From contig NZ_PPSK01000005.1 in assembly GCF_002903165.1 (NCBI RefSeq), forward strand, positions 124,001 to 188,000: a DNA stretch of 64,000 nucleotides, given 5' to 3'. The position numbers and the translations under genes are program-made. Shown one piece after another: positions 9,377-19,138 of this stretch (its first letter is position 1; each line of letters begins with the position of its first letter). The notes below the pieces were generated by a model. That model did no database searches and was not told where the DNA came from. It worked only from the letters and a program-made list of their open reading frames with translations. The stretch is from Halopseudomonas oceani (lineage in GTDB: Bacteria > Pseudomonadota > Gammaproteobacteria > Pseudomonadales > Pseudomonadaceae).

Positions 9377-10345
9377 ATGCAGCAGACACAACAACAGCTG
9401 ATCAAGGTCAACGGCATCAGGCTCAGCGTGCATATTGCCGGTCCCGAAAGCGGCACGCCGGTCTGGCTGCTACACGGTTTCCCCGAGTGCTGGTATTCCT
9501 GGCGCCACCAGATTGCTGCACTGGCGGCACAGGGTTACCGCGTGTTTGCACCGGAAATGCGCGGTTATGGCGCAACCGAAGCACCGGAAGCGGTCGAGGC
9601 CTACGACCTGATCACCCTGTGCGCCGATATCCAGGGCGCAATGAACCATTTTGGCCATCAGCAGGTGGCCATGATCGGGCATGACTGGGGCGCACCGGTC
9701 GCCTGGCACCTGGCTCTGCTGGAACCGGCACGTATCAAGGCCGTCTGCGGCATGTCGGTACCCTTCGGCGGGCGACCGCGCCAGCCGGCCATCAACATGA
9801 TGCGCGAGGCCTACAAGGACCGCTTCCACTATATCCTCTACTTCCAGAAACCGGGGCTGGCAGAGGCCGAGCTGGCGGCCGACATTCCGCGCACCATGCG
9901 CCTGATGATGCACGGCCTGGATAGCCAGGAAGGCGGCGCACTGGTGCAGGACAAGCCAGCGGACGCGGCCTGGCTGGACGACTACACCGATCCCGGCAAG
10001 CCGCCTGCGTGGTGTTCGGATGAGGCCTTCGACGTCTATGTTAAAACCTTCGAGCAAAGCGGCTTCCGTGGCCCGGTAAACTGGTATCGCAATTTCGAGC
10101 GCAACTGGGAGCGCACCGAAGCGCTGGCCGGCCGTCAAATCGAGCAGCCCGCACTGTTCCTGATCGGCGACCGCGATCCAGTCGGTACACTTGAAGCCTA
10201 TACCATCAAGAAAATGCCGGCCGTGGTGCCGCAGGTCGAGCAGCACGTGATTGCCGATTGCGGACACTGGATCCAGGCAGAGAAGCCAGCGCAGGTAAAC
10301 AGCTTGCTGCTGCCGTTCCTGGAACGCCATTTCCCGGCAAGCTGA
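9377..10345 (+). CDS. Soluble epoxide hydrolase (alpha/beta-hydrolase fold)
   Basis: A 322-residue enzyme. The start at 9377 (MQQTQQQLIKVNGIRL) has GGAG six bases upstream; the frame is open further up but no family homology is seen there. The oxyanion-hole motif is HGFPE (residues 33-37), the nucleophile is Asp103 in GHDWGAPVAW, and the catalytic His is in DCGHWIQAEKP. An Asp nucleophile with HGFP marks epoxide hydrolases (or fluoroacetate dehalogenases) rather than esterases, and the cap region carries Tyr residues that could polarise the epoxide. It should hydrate an epoxide to a vicinal diol. It is the first gene of a three-gene operon: the next gene starts 14 bases after its stop and looks like a halohydrin dehalogenase, which would supply the epoxide. 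Confidence 0.9.
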   Translation: MQQTQQQLIKVNGIRLSVHIAGPESGTPVWLLHGFPECWYSWRHQIAALAAQGYRVFAPEMRGYGATEAPEAVEAYDLITLCADIQGAMNHFGHQQVAMIGHDWGAPVAWHLALLEPARIKAVCGMSVPFGGRPRQPAINMMREAYKDRFHYILYFQKPGLAEAELAADIPRTMRLMMHGLDSQEGGALVQDKPADAAWLDDYTDPGKPPAWCSDEAFDVYVKTFEQSGFRGPVNWYRNFERNWERTEALAGRQIEQPALFLIGDRDPVGTLEAYTIKKMPAVVPQVEQHVIADCGHWIQAEKPAQVNSLLLPFLERHFPAS

Positions 10346-10359
10346 CAGGGAGAAGAACA

Positions 10360-11040
10360 ATGAGTCTGTGCGACCTGAGCAACAAGCGCATCCTGCTGAC
10401 CCAGGCAGGCGACTTCATGGGCCCGGCGCTGCAGCGCACGCTGGAGGCCTGCGGTGCCAACGTGATCGCCGACAAGCGCGACTTTCTGGACCCGAAAGCA
10501 CCACAGAAGCTGATTGCTGAAGCGGGCGAGGTTGACGTACTACTGCTCAATCTCGGGGTACCTGCGCCGAGCACACCTGCCGATCAGGTGGCAGACGAGG
10601 AATGGGGCCTGCTATTTCGCCACATGGTCGATCCGCTGCCCCGCTTCGCGCGGGCCGTTCTGCCCTCCATGATCAACCGTGGCAGCGGCAAGATACTGCT
10701 GATGGGTAGTGCCTCTGCCCTGCGCGGCATGAAGCGGGCCTCCAGCTACAGCGCCGCGCGCGGAGCGCAGCTGGCCTGGGTACAAGCGGTCGGCGCAGAA
10801 GTCGCTGCCAAGGGCATCCAGGTCAATGCCATCGCTCAGAACTTTGTCGACAACCCAACCTACTTCCCGCCCGAGATTCAGGCCAACCCGGCGTTTCAGG
10901 CCCGACTGCAACGTGAAGTGCCGCTCGGACGCCTGGTCTCGGCAGACGAAGATACCCACTTCGCCGCCTACCTGTGCTCGGACGCCGCCAACTGTTTTGT
11001 CGGCCAGGTGTTCCCGGTCTGCGGCGGCTGGAGCCATTAA
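10360..11040 (+). CDS. Halohydrin dehalogenase (SDR-related haloalcohol dehalogenase)
   Basis: A 226-residue SDR-fold protein; ATG 10360 has AGGGAG about 7 bases upstream. It lacks the Gly-rich cofactor motif of dehydrogenases. At that place it has T14-QAGD-F19-M-G21, matching the T-X4-F/Y-X-G halide-pocket motif of halohydrin dehalogenases. The catalytic triad is Ser117, Tyr130 and Arg134 (S-X12-Y-X3-R) instead of the Ser-Tyr-Lys of SDR oxidoreductases. The C-terminal NFVDNPTYFPPE segment and a GQVF-V-GGW end also recall the HheA/B/C proteins. Expected reaction: reversible conversion of a vicinal haloalcohol to an epoxide with release of halide. The preceding epoxide hydrolase would pull the reaction forward. 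Physiological substrate unknown. Confidence 0.85.
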   Translation: MSLCDLSNKRILLTQAGDFMGPALQRTLEACGANVIADKRDFLDPKAPQKLIAEAGEVDVLLLNLGVPAPSTPADQVADEEWGLLFRHMVDPLPRFARAVLPSMINRGSGKILLMGSASALRGMKRASSYSAARGAQLAWVQAVGAEVAAKGIQVNAIAQNFVDNPTYFPPEIQANPAFQARLQREVPLGRLVSADEDTHFAAYLCSDAANCFVGQVFPVCGGWSH

Positions 11041-11051
11041 GGAAAATGTTC

Positions 11052-11768
11052 ATGCAAAGCACCATCCCGACCATCATTCGCAAGCGCTTCTGCGGGCCGC
11101 CAAATAGCGGCAACGGCGGCTACGTCTGCGGCCTGTTGGCCAACGCCATGGCCGAGCCCTGCCAGGTCACCCTGCACGCACCACCGCCGCTGGATACCGA
11201 ACTGCAGATTGTGCGCGACAGCGACGGTGCTCGCCTGCTGCAGGGCGATACCCTGCTCGGCAGCGCCAAACCCTACCAGCTGGAGCTGACGCCACCTGCT
11301 GCGATCAGCCTGGCCGACGCCGAAGCGGCGCGGCCACGGTTCAGCGGCTATAACGACCACGGCCTGCCGGGCTGTTTTGTCTGCGGCACCAACCGCTGCG
11401 AACACGACGGTCTGCTATTGCACACCGGCCCGGTCAGCGGCCGCACCAGCACTGTTGCCTGCCCCTGGACACCCGACAGCACACTGGATGCGGGCGACGG
11501 CAGCGTGGCACCAGAGTACCTCTGGGCGGCCCTGGACTGCCCTGGGTACTTTGCGGTCAGGGAACAGGCAGGCGTCGCCCTGCTAGGCCGCTTCGCGGCG
11601 CATATCGAGCGGCCAATCAAGGTGGGAGAGCAATTGGTAGTAGCCGGCTGGGCCATCGCCCACGACGGGCGCAAGCACCACGCCGGCACGGCCCTCTACG
11701 ACGCCGCCGGCCAACCGGTGGGCTGGGCCGAAGCGACCTGGATCAGCTTGCAGAAGCAGGCCGCCTGA
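11052..11768 (+). CDS. Uncharacterised protein, possibly hotdog-fold, third gene of the epoxide/haloalcohol operon
   Basis: About 238 residues. GGA at 11041-11043 sits eight bases before ATG 11052 (MQSTIPTIIRKRF); an ATG at 11046 is also possible but too close to the site. The N-terminal GPPNSGNGGYVCGLLA stretch recalls the start of acyl-CoA thioesterase-like hotdog domains, and GCFVCGTNR, with two Cys, is followed by a second half ending GWAEATWISL. I would guess a double hotdog-fold protein, possibly acting on a CoA or other thioester, but I see no catalytic residue I can name. It starts 11 bases after the halohydrin dehalogenase gene, so the three genes form one transcript and this product probably belongs to the same pathway. 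Confidence 0.65.
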   Translation: MQSTIPTIIRKRFCGPPNSGNGGYVCGLLANAMAEPCQVTLHAPPPLDTELQIVRDSDGARLLQGDTLLGSAKPYQLELTPPAAISLADAEAARPRFSGYNDHGLPGCFVCGTNRCEHDGLLLHTGPVSGRTSTVACPWTPDSTLDAGDGSVAPEYLWAALDCPGYFAVREQAGVALLGRFAAHIERPIKVGEQLVVAGWAIAHDGRKHHAGTALYDAAGQPVGWAEATWISLQKQAA

Positions 11769-11772
11769 CCTC

Positions 11773-13692
11773 TTACTCAGCGCTCAGGTAAGACGAACGC
11801 GTCAGGCCGAGTCGCAGCGCGTCCACAAAGCGCGTGCGCTCGGCCGGACTCAGGCGGGCGCCGGAGACCTTGTCGCGATACAGTGTCACCAGTTCGTCCG
11901 GCGCAAAGTGCACGTAGCGAAGCATGTCTTCGATGGTGTCGTGGGTTTCGATACCACCGTGCACTACCTTGCCATCCGGGCGCAGGTAGACGTTGACCGA
12001 GTCGGTGTCGCCGAACAGGTTGTGCATGTCGCCGAGAATTTCCTGATAGGCGCCGACCAGAAAGATACCCAGCAGATAATCCTCACCCTCGCGTAGCTCG
12101 TGTACCGGCAGACTGTTTTCAATACTCTGCTCATCGACATAATGGCGGATCTTGCCATCGGAGTCGCAGGTCAGATCCTGCAACACCGCCCTGCGCAATG
12201 GTTCTTCCTCCAGTCGATCCAGCGGCATAATCGGCAGTACCTGATCAATCGCCCAGGTATCCGGCAGGCTCTGGAATACCGAAAAGTTGCAGATGTACTT
12301 GTCGGCCATCTTGTCGTTCAGCTCGTCCAGCACCTGACGGTGTGAACGCTGGCGCGCCTTGAGCAGGGTATGCAGACGGTTACACAGTGCGTAGTAGCAC
12401 TGCTCGGCCAGCGCTTTCTCCGACAGCGTCAGCTTGCCTTCAGCATACTGCGCCGCTACATCCGCCATATAGTGGGTGGCCCGCCAGTAGGTCTCGGTCA
12501 CCATCTCGACATCGTGCTGATCCTGCAGCCTGACCAGGTTGCGTACCACCAGCGGCAACGCCTCCAGGTCGTCAATCTGCGGCATGACATCGTTGTAGCG
12601 CTCAACATCAGTCACCTGGACGATCAGCACCGCATGGTGCGCGGTCATCGCCCGACCGCTTTCGGAAAAGATATGCGGGTGCGGCAAGCCCTGCTCGTCG
12701 CAGAAGTCGCGTAGCATGCCGACTACGGTCTGGGCATACTCGTTGACGTCATAGTTGATCGAGCTGGCGTTGCGCGAGTGGGTACCGTCGTAGTCGACCC
12801 CCAGCCCGCCACCAACGTCGATATGATCGACCGGCAGGCCCAGCGCGCGCAGCTCACCGAAGTAGCGAATCGCTTCACGGAAGCCATGCTGATAGTCCGC
12901 CAGATTGGCGATCTGAGACCCCATGTGGAAGTGCAGCAGGCGCACCCCGTCCTGCAGATTTGCAGCACGAAAGGCATCCACTACGCGCAGCAACTGCGCC
13001 GCCGACAACCCAAACTTGGACTTCTCCCCTCCGGTGTCGGCCCACTTGCTGGACGCCAGCGAAGACAAGCGTACGCGCAAACCGATATTGGGCGTCACTC
13101 CGAGCTTTTCTGCCTCTTCGATGACCAGCCGAACCTCGGACTCCTTTTCGATAACGATGAACACCTTGTGACCCAGCTTCTGGCCGATCAGCGCCAGGTG
13201 GATGAACTCGCGATCCTTGTAGCCATTACAAACGATGGTGCCGCCTTTGGGTGCCAGCGCCAGCACCGCCATCAACTCCGGCTTGGAGCCCGCCTCAAGC
13301 CCGATGGAGACATTCTCGGTGGCGATCACATTCTCAACCACGGCCTCTTGCTGGTTAACCTTGATCGGATAGAGCGCGGTATAACCGCTGCCATAATCCA
13401 GCGCCTCAATGCTGCGATCAAAGGCACCGGTCAATTGCCGCACCCGCGCCTGCAGAATGTCCGGAAAACGTACCAGCAGCGGCAAGTCCAAGCCGCTTTC
13501 TCGCAGCTGGCCAACCAGTTCATGCAGGTCGATGCTGCCGCCCTCGGCCCCGCGTGGCATGACGTCCACATGCCCCTGTTCATTGACGTTGAAATAGCCG
13601 GCACCCCAGTGCCGAATGCCGTAAACGCTGCGGCTGTCAGCCACGGTCCAGGCAGATGCGTCTTCTTTGCGCGAACGTCGAACAGGTCCCAT
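11773..13692 (-). CDS. speA: Biosynthetic arginine decarboxylase
   Basis: About 639 residues from the start at 13692 ([17 protein letters not shown] upstream), close to the roughly 636-residue Pseudomonas SpeA; a start at 13743 lacks a site. [20 protein letters not shown] opens the protein, the PLP Lys is about residue 111 in LYPIKVNQQ, and the late [17 protein letters not shown] segment completes the alanine-racemase-like fold. It decarboxylates L-arginine to agmatine, feeding putrescine and spermidine through the AguA/AguB route. It is divergent from rhlG and convergent with the preceding operon, with only four bases between the two stop codons. Confidence 0.96.
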   Translation of the reverse strand: MGPVRRSRKEDASAWTVADSRSVYGIRHWGAGYFNVNEQGHVDVMPRGAEGGSIDLHELVGQLRESGLDLPLLVRFPDILQARVRQLTGAFDRSIEALDYGSGYTALYPIKVNQQEAVVENVIATENVSIGLEAGSKPELMAVLALAPKGGTIVCNGYKDREFIHLALIGQKLGHKVFIVIEKESEVRLVIEEAEKLGVTPNIGLRVRLSSLASSKWADTGGEKSKFGLSAAQLLRVVDAFRAANLQDGVRLLHFHMGSQIANLADYQHGFREAIRYFGELRALGLPVDHIDVGGGLGVDYDGTHSRNASSINYDVNEYAQTVVGMLRDFCDEQGLPHPHIFSESGRAMTAHHAVLIVQVTDVERYNDVMPQIDDLEALPLVVRNLVRLQDQHDVEMVTETYWRATHYMADVAAQYAEGKLTLSEKALAEQCYYALCNRLHTLLKARQRSHRQVLDELNDKMADKYICNFSVFQSLPDTWAIDQVLPIMPLDRLEEEPLRRAVLQDLTCDSDGKIRHYVDEQSIENSLPVHELREGEDYLLGIFLVGAYQEILGDMHNLFGDTDSVNVYLRPDGKVVHGGIETHDTIEDMLRYVHFAPDELVTLYRDKVSGARLSPAERTRFVDALRLGLTRSSYLSAE

Positions 13693-13925
13693 CACTACCT
13701 CACTTTGCTCAAATACAGGCTCGCCATTGTGAACGTCATACATGACAACAGTTCCGCTGGCTGATGTGCCAAAGGATAAGCCAAAAGCCAGATAATCACA
13801 GCGAAGGTCATCGTCGACCCATGAGCCAGTATTTGCGCTCTGGATAAACCTAGGGCCTGAAGCGAGCGCTGGTTTACCGTAAGGACCGGGCTATTACCCC
13901 ATCCGATTACATCAAGGAGACACCC
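13693..13925. other. Divergent intergenic region speA / rhlG
   Basis: This 233-base region must hold the promoters of speA (minus) and rhlG (plus). The only clear element is AAGGAG at 13914-13919, six bases before the rhlG ATG. I looked for a -24/-12 RpoN site and an AlgU-type site ahead of rhlG, both known for P. aeruginosa rhlG, and see no convincing match. Confidence 0.5.
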
Positions 13926-14696
13926 ATGCAGCACTACTTCAGCCTTGCCGGCCGCACCGCGCTGGTCACTGGCGGCAGCCGCGGCATCGGCCGCATGATC
14001 GCCCAGGGCTACCTAGAAGCCGGCGCCCGCGTCATCATCTGCTGCCGCAAGATCGCCGAGGGCATGCAAACCGCCGAGGAACTGAGCCAGTACGGCGACT
14101 GCACCGCCCTGGCCGCTGACCTCTCTACCGAGCAAGGCGCGCGCCAACTGGCGGAAGATGTGCGCGGCATTACCGAGCGTCTGGACATTCTGGTCAACAA
14201 CGCAGGCACCAGCTGGGGCGCCCCGCTGGAGGAGTTCCCGGTATCCGGCTGGGAAAAGGTCATGCAACTGAACGTGATCTCGGTATTCAGCTGTATCCAG
14301 CAACTGCTGCCGCTGCTGCGCAGTTCCGCCAGCGCAGAGAATCCGGCTCGCATCATCAACATCGGTTCAGTTGCAGGCATCAGCTCGTTCGGTGAGCAGG
14401 CCTACTCCTACGGCCCGAGCAAGGCGGCGGTGCATCAACTGTCGCGCAACCTTGCCCGCGAACTGGTTAGCGAACATATCAACGTCAACGTCATCGCTCC
14501 CGGCCGCTTCCCAAGCAAGATGACCAGCCACATCCATAACGACCCACAGGCAATGGCAGAAGACTGCCAGCACATTCCGATGAAGCGCTGGGGCCGTGAA
14601 GAGGAAATGTCCGCACTGGCAATCATGCTGGCGGGCACAGGCGGTGCCTACATGACCGGCAACATCATTCCCATCGACGGCGGTTTCACCCTGTAA
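13926..14696 (+). CDS. rhlG: RhlG-type NADPH-dependent beta-ketoacyl reductase
   Basis: A 256-residue classical SDR. It has the cofactor motif GGSRGIG (residues 16-22), NNAG at 91-94, and the catalytic Ser148, Tyr162, Lys166 (YGPSK). Long stretches match P. aeruginosa RhlG as I remember it: the MxxYFSLAGR opening, YPVSGWEKVMQLNV-like and SCIQQLLPLLR segments, INVNVIAPGRFPS, and the YMTGNVIPIDGGF-like end. RhlG reduces beta-ketoacyl substrates and has been linked to rhamnolipid and polyhydroxyalkanoate precursors, although its exact in vivo role is debated. The start is set by AAGGAG six bases upstream. A perfect hairpin follows the stop. It lies 49 kb from rhlA in this window. Confidence 0.93.
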   Translation: MQHYFSLAGRTALVTGGSRGIGRMIAQGYLEAGARVIICCRKIAEGMQTAEELSQYGDCTALAADLSTEQGARQLAEDVRGITERLDILVNNAGTSWGAPLEEFPVSGWEKVMQLNVISVFSCIQQLLPLLRSSASAENPARIINIGSVAGISSFGEQAYSYGPSKAAVHQLSRNLARELVSEHINVNVIAPGRFPSKMTSHIHNDPQAMAEDCQHIPMKRWGREEEMSALAIMLAGTGGAYMTGNIIPIDGGFTL

Positions 14697-14718
14697 CGTT
14701 CAAATGCAGTACTTTTGC

Positions 14719-14740
14719 CACCCGCTCTGACGAGCGGGTG
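14719..14740 (+). terminator. Hairpin downstream of rhlG
   Basis: A perfect 9-bp inverted repeat CACCCGCTC / GAGCGGGTG (14719-14727 and 14732-14740) with a TGAC loop lies 22 bases after the rhlG stop. It is followed by a C-rich rather than T-rich run, so it may be a weak or factor-assisted terminator. Confidence 0.55.
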
Positions 14741-14996
14741 CGCCCCCCTTCCGACACGCCCTTCCCCCTCTTCCCGATGCCCTATGCGCCAATCCAGACG
14801 CAGGCCTTGTCGCAGCTGGCTTTCAGGCAAAATCCTTATACTAAAAAACACTTTCATGACACATCTATTTAACAGCTATAAATATATGACAAGCGGGCAA
14901 AACCCATATAAATCAGCGCCTACAGGCGGTTGAGATAATTTTTTGGATGTGTTTATTATTAAAAAAGCATTTATGCATAAGCATTAGGAACTCGTT
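14741..14996 (+). promoter_or_regulatory. A+T-rich promoter region of the ectoine operon
   Basis: The second half of the 300-base rhlG-ectA gap is strongly A+T rich compared with its surroundings. A good sigma-70-type site is TTGAGA (14930-14935), 18 bases, TATTAT (14954-14959). As I recall it, the osmotically controlled ect promoter of P. stutzeri also has a TTGAGA -35 with an 18-base spacer, so this is the likely osmo-inducible start. AGGA at 14986-14989 is the ribosome site for ectA. Further A+T-rich tracts upstream (14835-14890) could add a UP-like element. No gene is seen in the gap. Confidence 0.6.
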
Positions 14997-16819
<1,823 letters not shown>

Positions 16820-16832
16820 GGAACCCGAATTC

Positions 16833-17222
16833 ATGATCGTACGTACACTGCAAGACTGTGAAAACTCCGAGCGCCGTGTCGCCACCGAGACCTGGGAAAG
16901 CACCCGGATGCTGCTCAAGGACGACAACATGGGGTTCTCGTTTCACATCACCACCATTTATGCCAACAAAGAGACCCACATCCATTACAAGAACCATTTG
17001 GAGTCGGTCTACTGCATGAGTGGCAACGGCGAGATCGAGACCCTGTCCGACGGCAAGGTGTACCAGATCCGTCCAGGCACGCTCTACATCCTCGACAAGC
17101 ATGACGAGCACATGCTGCGTGGTGGCAGCGAAGACATGAAGATGGCCTGTGTCTTCAACCCGCCACTGAGCGGCAAGGAAGTTCATGATAAAGACGGCGT
17201 TTACCCGGTTGATATGGACTGA
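16833..17222 (+). CDS. ectC: L-ectoine synthase
   Basis: A 129-residue cupin that cyclises N-gamma-acetyl-L-2,4-diaminobutyrate to ectoine with loss of water. It contains the three metal-binding residues described for EctC at the same numbers: Glu57, Tyr85 and His93 (HLESVY, GTLYIL, DEHML). The opening [16 protein letters not shown] and the late [12 protein letters not shown] segments are characteristic. TAAGGA precedes the ATG. The protein has the usual length. No ectD (ectoine hydroxylase) follows; a 317-base non-coding stretch separates it from the aspartokinase. Confidence 0.97.
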   Translation: MIVRTLQDCENSERRVATETWESTRMLLKDDNMGFSFHITTIYANKETHIHYKNHLESVYCMSGNGEIETLSDGKVYQIRPGTLYILDKHDEHMLRGGSEDMKMACVFNPPLSGKEVHDKDGVYPVDMD

Positions 17223-17539
17223 GTCATGCCTACGCCGCCGCGTGACCTGAACGCTCTCCAGACAGGAGACAACCGCGCTCAGGGTCACGCCGGCCGGAGT
17301 CACCCTGAAACAGGTCTCGACTCCGGCAGCGGCTCACAAAGACAGTGACCGCGTCCCACACGCCGCGCGTCAAATGCAACAAATAGATTCACTCAGACAT
17401 CTATTCCGACGGCAGCTTGATGTGGATAATCTGCCGGCTACGCCCAAAAGGGCAATTAACGGCCGGCGTTCGCGGCGGAGCATGAGGCTCCGACCTGCCA
17501 ATGGCAGGACAGCATTCACCAACGACAGAAACCAGGACC
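17223..17539 (+). other. Structured 317-base gap between ectC and ask_ect
   Basis: No credible gene is present. Several inverted repeats are. (1) GCGTGACCTGA (17240-17250) pairs with TCAGGGTCACGC (17279-17290), one bulge. (2) A perfect 9-bp repeat GCCGGAGTC (17293-17301) / GACTCCGGC (17319-17327). (3) TCAGGGT (17279-17285) can also pair with ACCCTGA (17302-17308), which would compete with both (1) and (2). (4) CGGAGC / GCTCCG with a 5-base loop (about 17475-17491). (5) CCTGCCA / TGGCAGG at about 17493-17508. None is followed by a T run. The alternative pairings resemble an attenuator or a processing leader. In related bacteria this position is often occupied by ectD. Confidence 0.55.
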
Positions 17540-18970
17540 ATGCATACAGTAGAGAAGATCGGCGGCACTTCAATGAGCCGCTTCGAGGAAGTACTGCAGA
17601 ACATTTTCATTGGCCAACGTCAGGGTGCTGAGCTGTACCAGCGCATTTTTGTGGTCTCTGCCTATTCAGGCATGACCAACATGCTGCTCGAACACAAGAA
17701 AACCGGCGAGCCCGGTGTGTACGAGCGCTTCGCCGACGCCCACAACGAAGACGCCTGGCTGGAAGCCCTGGACAACGTCCAGCAGGCCATGACCGCCAAG
17801 AACGCTGAACTGTTCGAGGGCGAATACGAGCTGCAAGCCGCCAACCGCTTCATTGAAGGCCGCATCAGCGACGTTCGTGACTGCATGGTTAGCCTGCAGC
17901 AACTGTGCTCCTATGGCCACTTCCAGCTGACCGAACACCTGATGAAAGTCCGCGAAATGTTGGCTTCACTGGGCGAGGCTCACAGCGCCTTCAATACCGT
18001 ACTGGCGCTGAAGAAAAAGGGCATAAACGCTCGACTGGCCGACCTGACCGGCTGGAACCAACGCGAGCCGAAAACCTTTCAGGAAATGGTTCGCGACAGC
18101 TTTGACGGTATCGACTTGAACAACGAACTGGTTGTTGCGACTGGTTATACCCATTGCAGCGAAGGCCTGATGAGCACCTTCGACCGCGGCTACAGCGAGA
18201 TCACATTCGCCCAGATCGCGGCAACCACAGGCGCCAGTGAAGCCATCATTCACAAGGAATACCATCTATCCAGTGCCGATCCGACATTGGTCGGAGTGGA
18301 TAAAGTGGTTACCATCGGGCGTACCAACTATGACGTGGCCGACCAGCTCTCCAACCTCGGCATGGAAGCGATTCATCCCAAGGCCGCGCGTACCTTGCGC
18401 CGCGCAGGCATCCACCTGCGCATCAAGAATGCCTTCGAGCCGGATCACGGTGGCACACTGATTAGCCAGGACTACTGCAGTGAGAAGCCCTGCGTCGAGA
18501 TCATCGCCGGCCGTAAAGACGTATTTGGCATCGAAGTCTTCGACCAAGAGATGCTGGGCGACGTTGAATACGATCTGGAGATCACCAAGCTGCTGAGAAA
18601 GCTCAAGCTGTACGTGGTGAACAAGGACTCAGATGCCAACAGCATTACCTATTACGTCTCGGCGTCACGCAAGATGATCAACCGCGCCTCGCGCCTAATC
18701 GAAGAGCGCTACCCGATGGCCGAGGTCAACGTGCATAACGTCGCTATCGTTTCAGCGATCGGCTCGGACCTCAAGGTCAAAGGTATTCTGGCCAAGACTG
18801 TGGCTGCCCTGGCCGAAGCAGGCATTAGCATCCAGGCAGTGCACCAGTCGATACGCCAGGTAGAGATGCAATGCGTGGTTCAGGAAGAGGACTATGACGC
18901 CGCGATTGCTGCGCTACACCGCGCACTGATCGAGCCGGAGAATCACGGCGATGTGATCGTCGCCGCCTGA
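17540..18970 (+). CDS. ask_ect: Ectoine-associated aspartate kinase
   Basis: A 476-residue aspartokinase. It phosphorylates L-aspartate, the entry to the aspartate-semialdehyde pool used by EctB. The start at 17540 (MHTVEKIGGTSMSRF) matches the KIGGTSM nucleotide-binding opening typical of the ectoine-linked isoform; a longer frame from 17501 adds 13 residues of no family character. Features include FVVSAYSGMTNMLLEHK, the roughly 80-residue insertion (about 65-150) peculiar to Ask_Ect, and two C-terminal ACT domains (VAIVSAIGSDLKVKGILAK). This isoform is known to be insensitive to normal lysine/threonine feedback in P. stutzeri. A strong terminator follows, closing the operon. Confidence 0.95.
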   Translation: MHTVEKIGGTSMSRFEEVLQNIFIGQRQGAELYQRIFVVSAYSGMTNMLLEHKKTGEPGVYERFADAHNEDAWLEALDNVQQAMTAKNAELFEGEYELQAANRFIEGRISDVRDCMVSLQQLCSYGHFQLTEHLMKVREMLASLGEAHSAFNTVLALKKKGINARLADLTGWNQREPKTFQEMVRDSFDGIDLNNELVVATGYTHCSEGLMSTFDRGYSEITFAQIAATTGASEAIIHKEYHLSSADPTLVGVDKVVTIGRTNYDVADQLSNLGMEAIHPKAARTLRRAGIHLRIKNAFEPDHGGTLISQDYCSEKPCVEIIAGRKDVFGIEVFDQEMLGDVEYDLEITKLLRKLKLYVVNKDSDANSITYYVSASRKMINRASRLIEERYPMAEVNVHNVAIVSAIGSDLKVKGILAKTVAALAEAGISIQAVHQSIRQVEMQCVVQEEDYDAAIAALHRALIEPENHGDVIVAA

Positions 18971-18992
18971 TTTGCACCTCGTTGACGCATCA

Positions 18993-19026
18993 GCACAAAC
19001 CCGGCAACTGCCGGGTTTGTGCATTT
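18993..19026 (+). terminator. Intrinsic terminator of the ectoine operon
   Basis: A perfect 13-bp stem, GCACAAACCCGGC (18993-19005) and its complement (19010-19022), with a 4-base AACT loop, followed by ATTTT. It lies 22 bases after the ask_ect stop. Confidence 0.9.
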
Positions 19027-19138
19027 TGGCTCCACACACTCGGCAAAGCCGCACCGAGTTCTATATAGTTTGGCCAGAGGAGGCCGCACAGCGCGGCCAT
19101 GACTGGGGGCATCCCCACACAAAAAATGGAATGCGGTT

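Noticed and set aside
10360-11040. Annotation as a plain SDR oxidoreductase
   Set aside because: The Gly-rich cofactor motif is missing and the active-site Lys is Arg, both expected of halohydrin dehalogenases and not of active SDR reductases.
12778-13764. 328-codon plus-strand open frame opposite speA
   Set aside because: Antisense shadow of speA.
17223-17539. ectD or a fragment of it in the ectC-ask_ect gap
   Set aside because: No frame of the gap shows the EctD dioxygenase motifs; short frames there look random.
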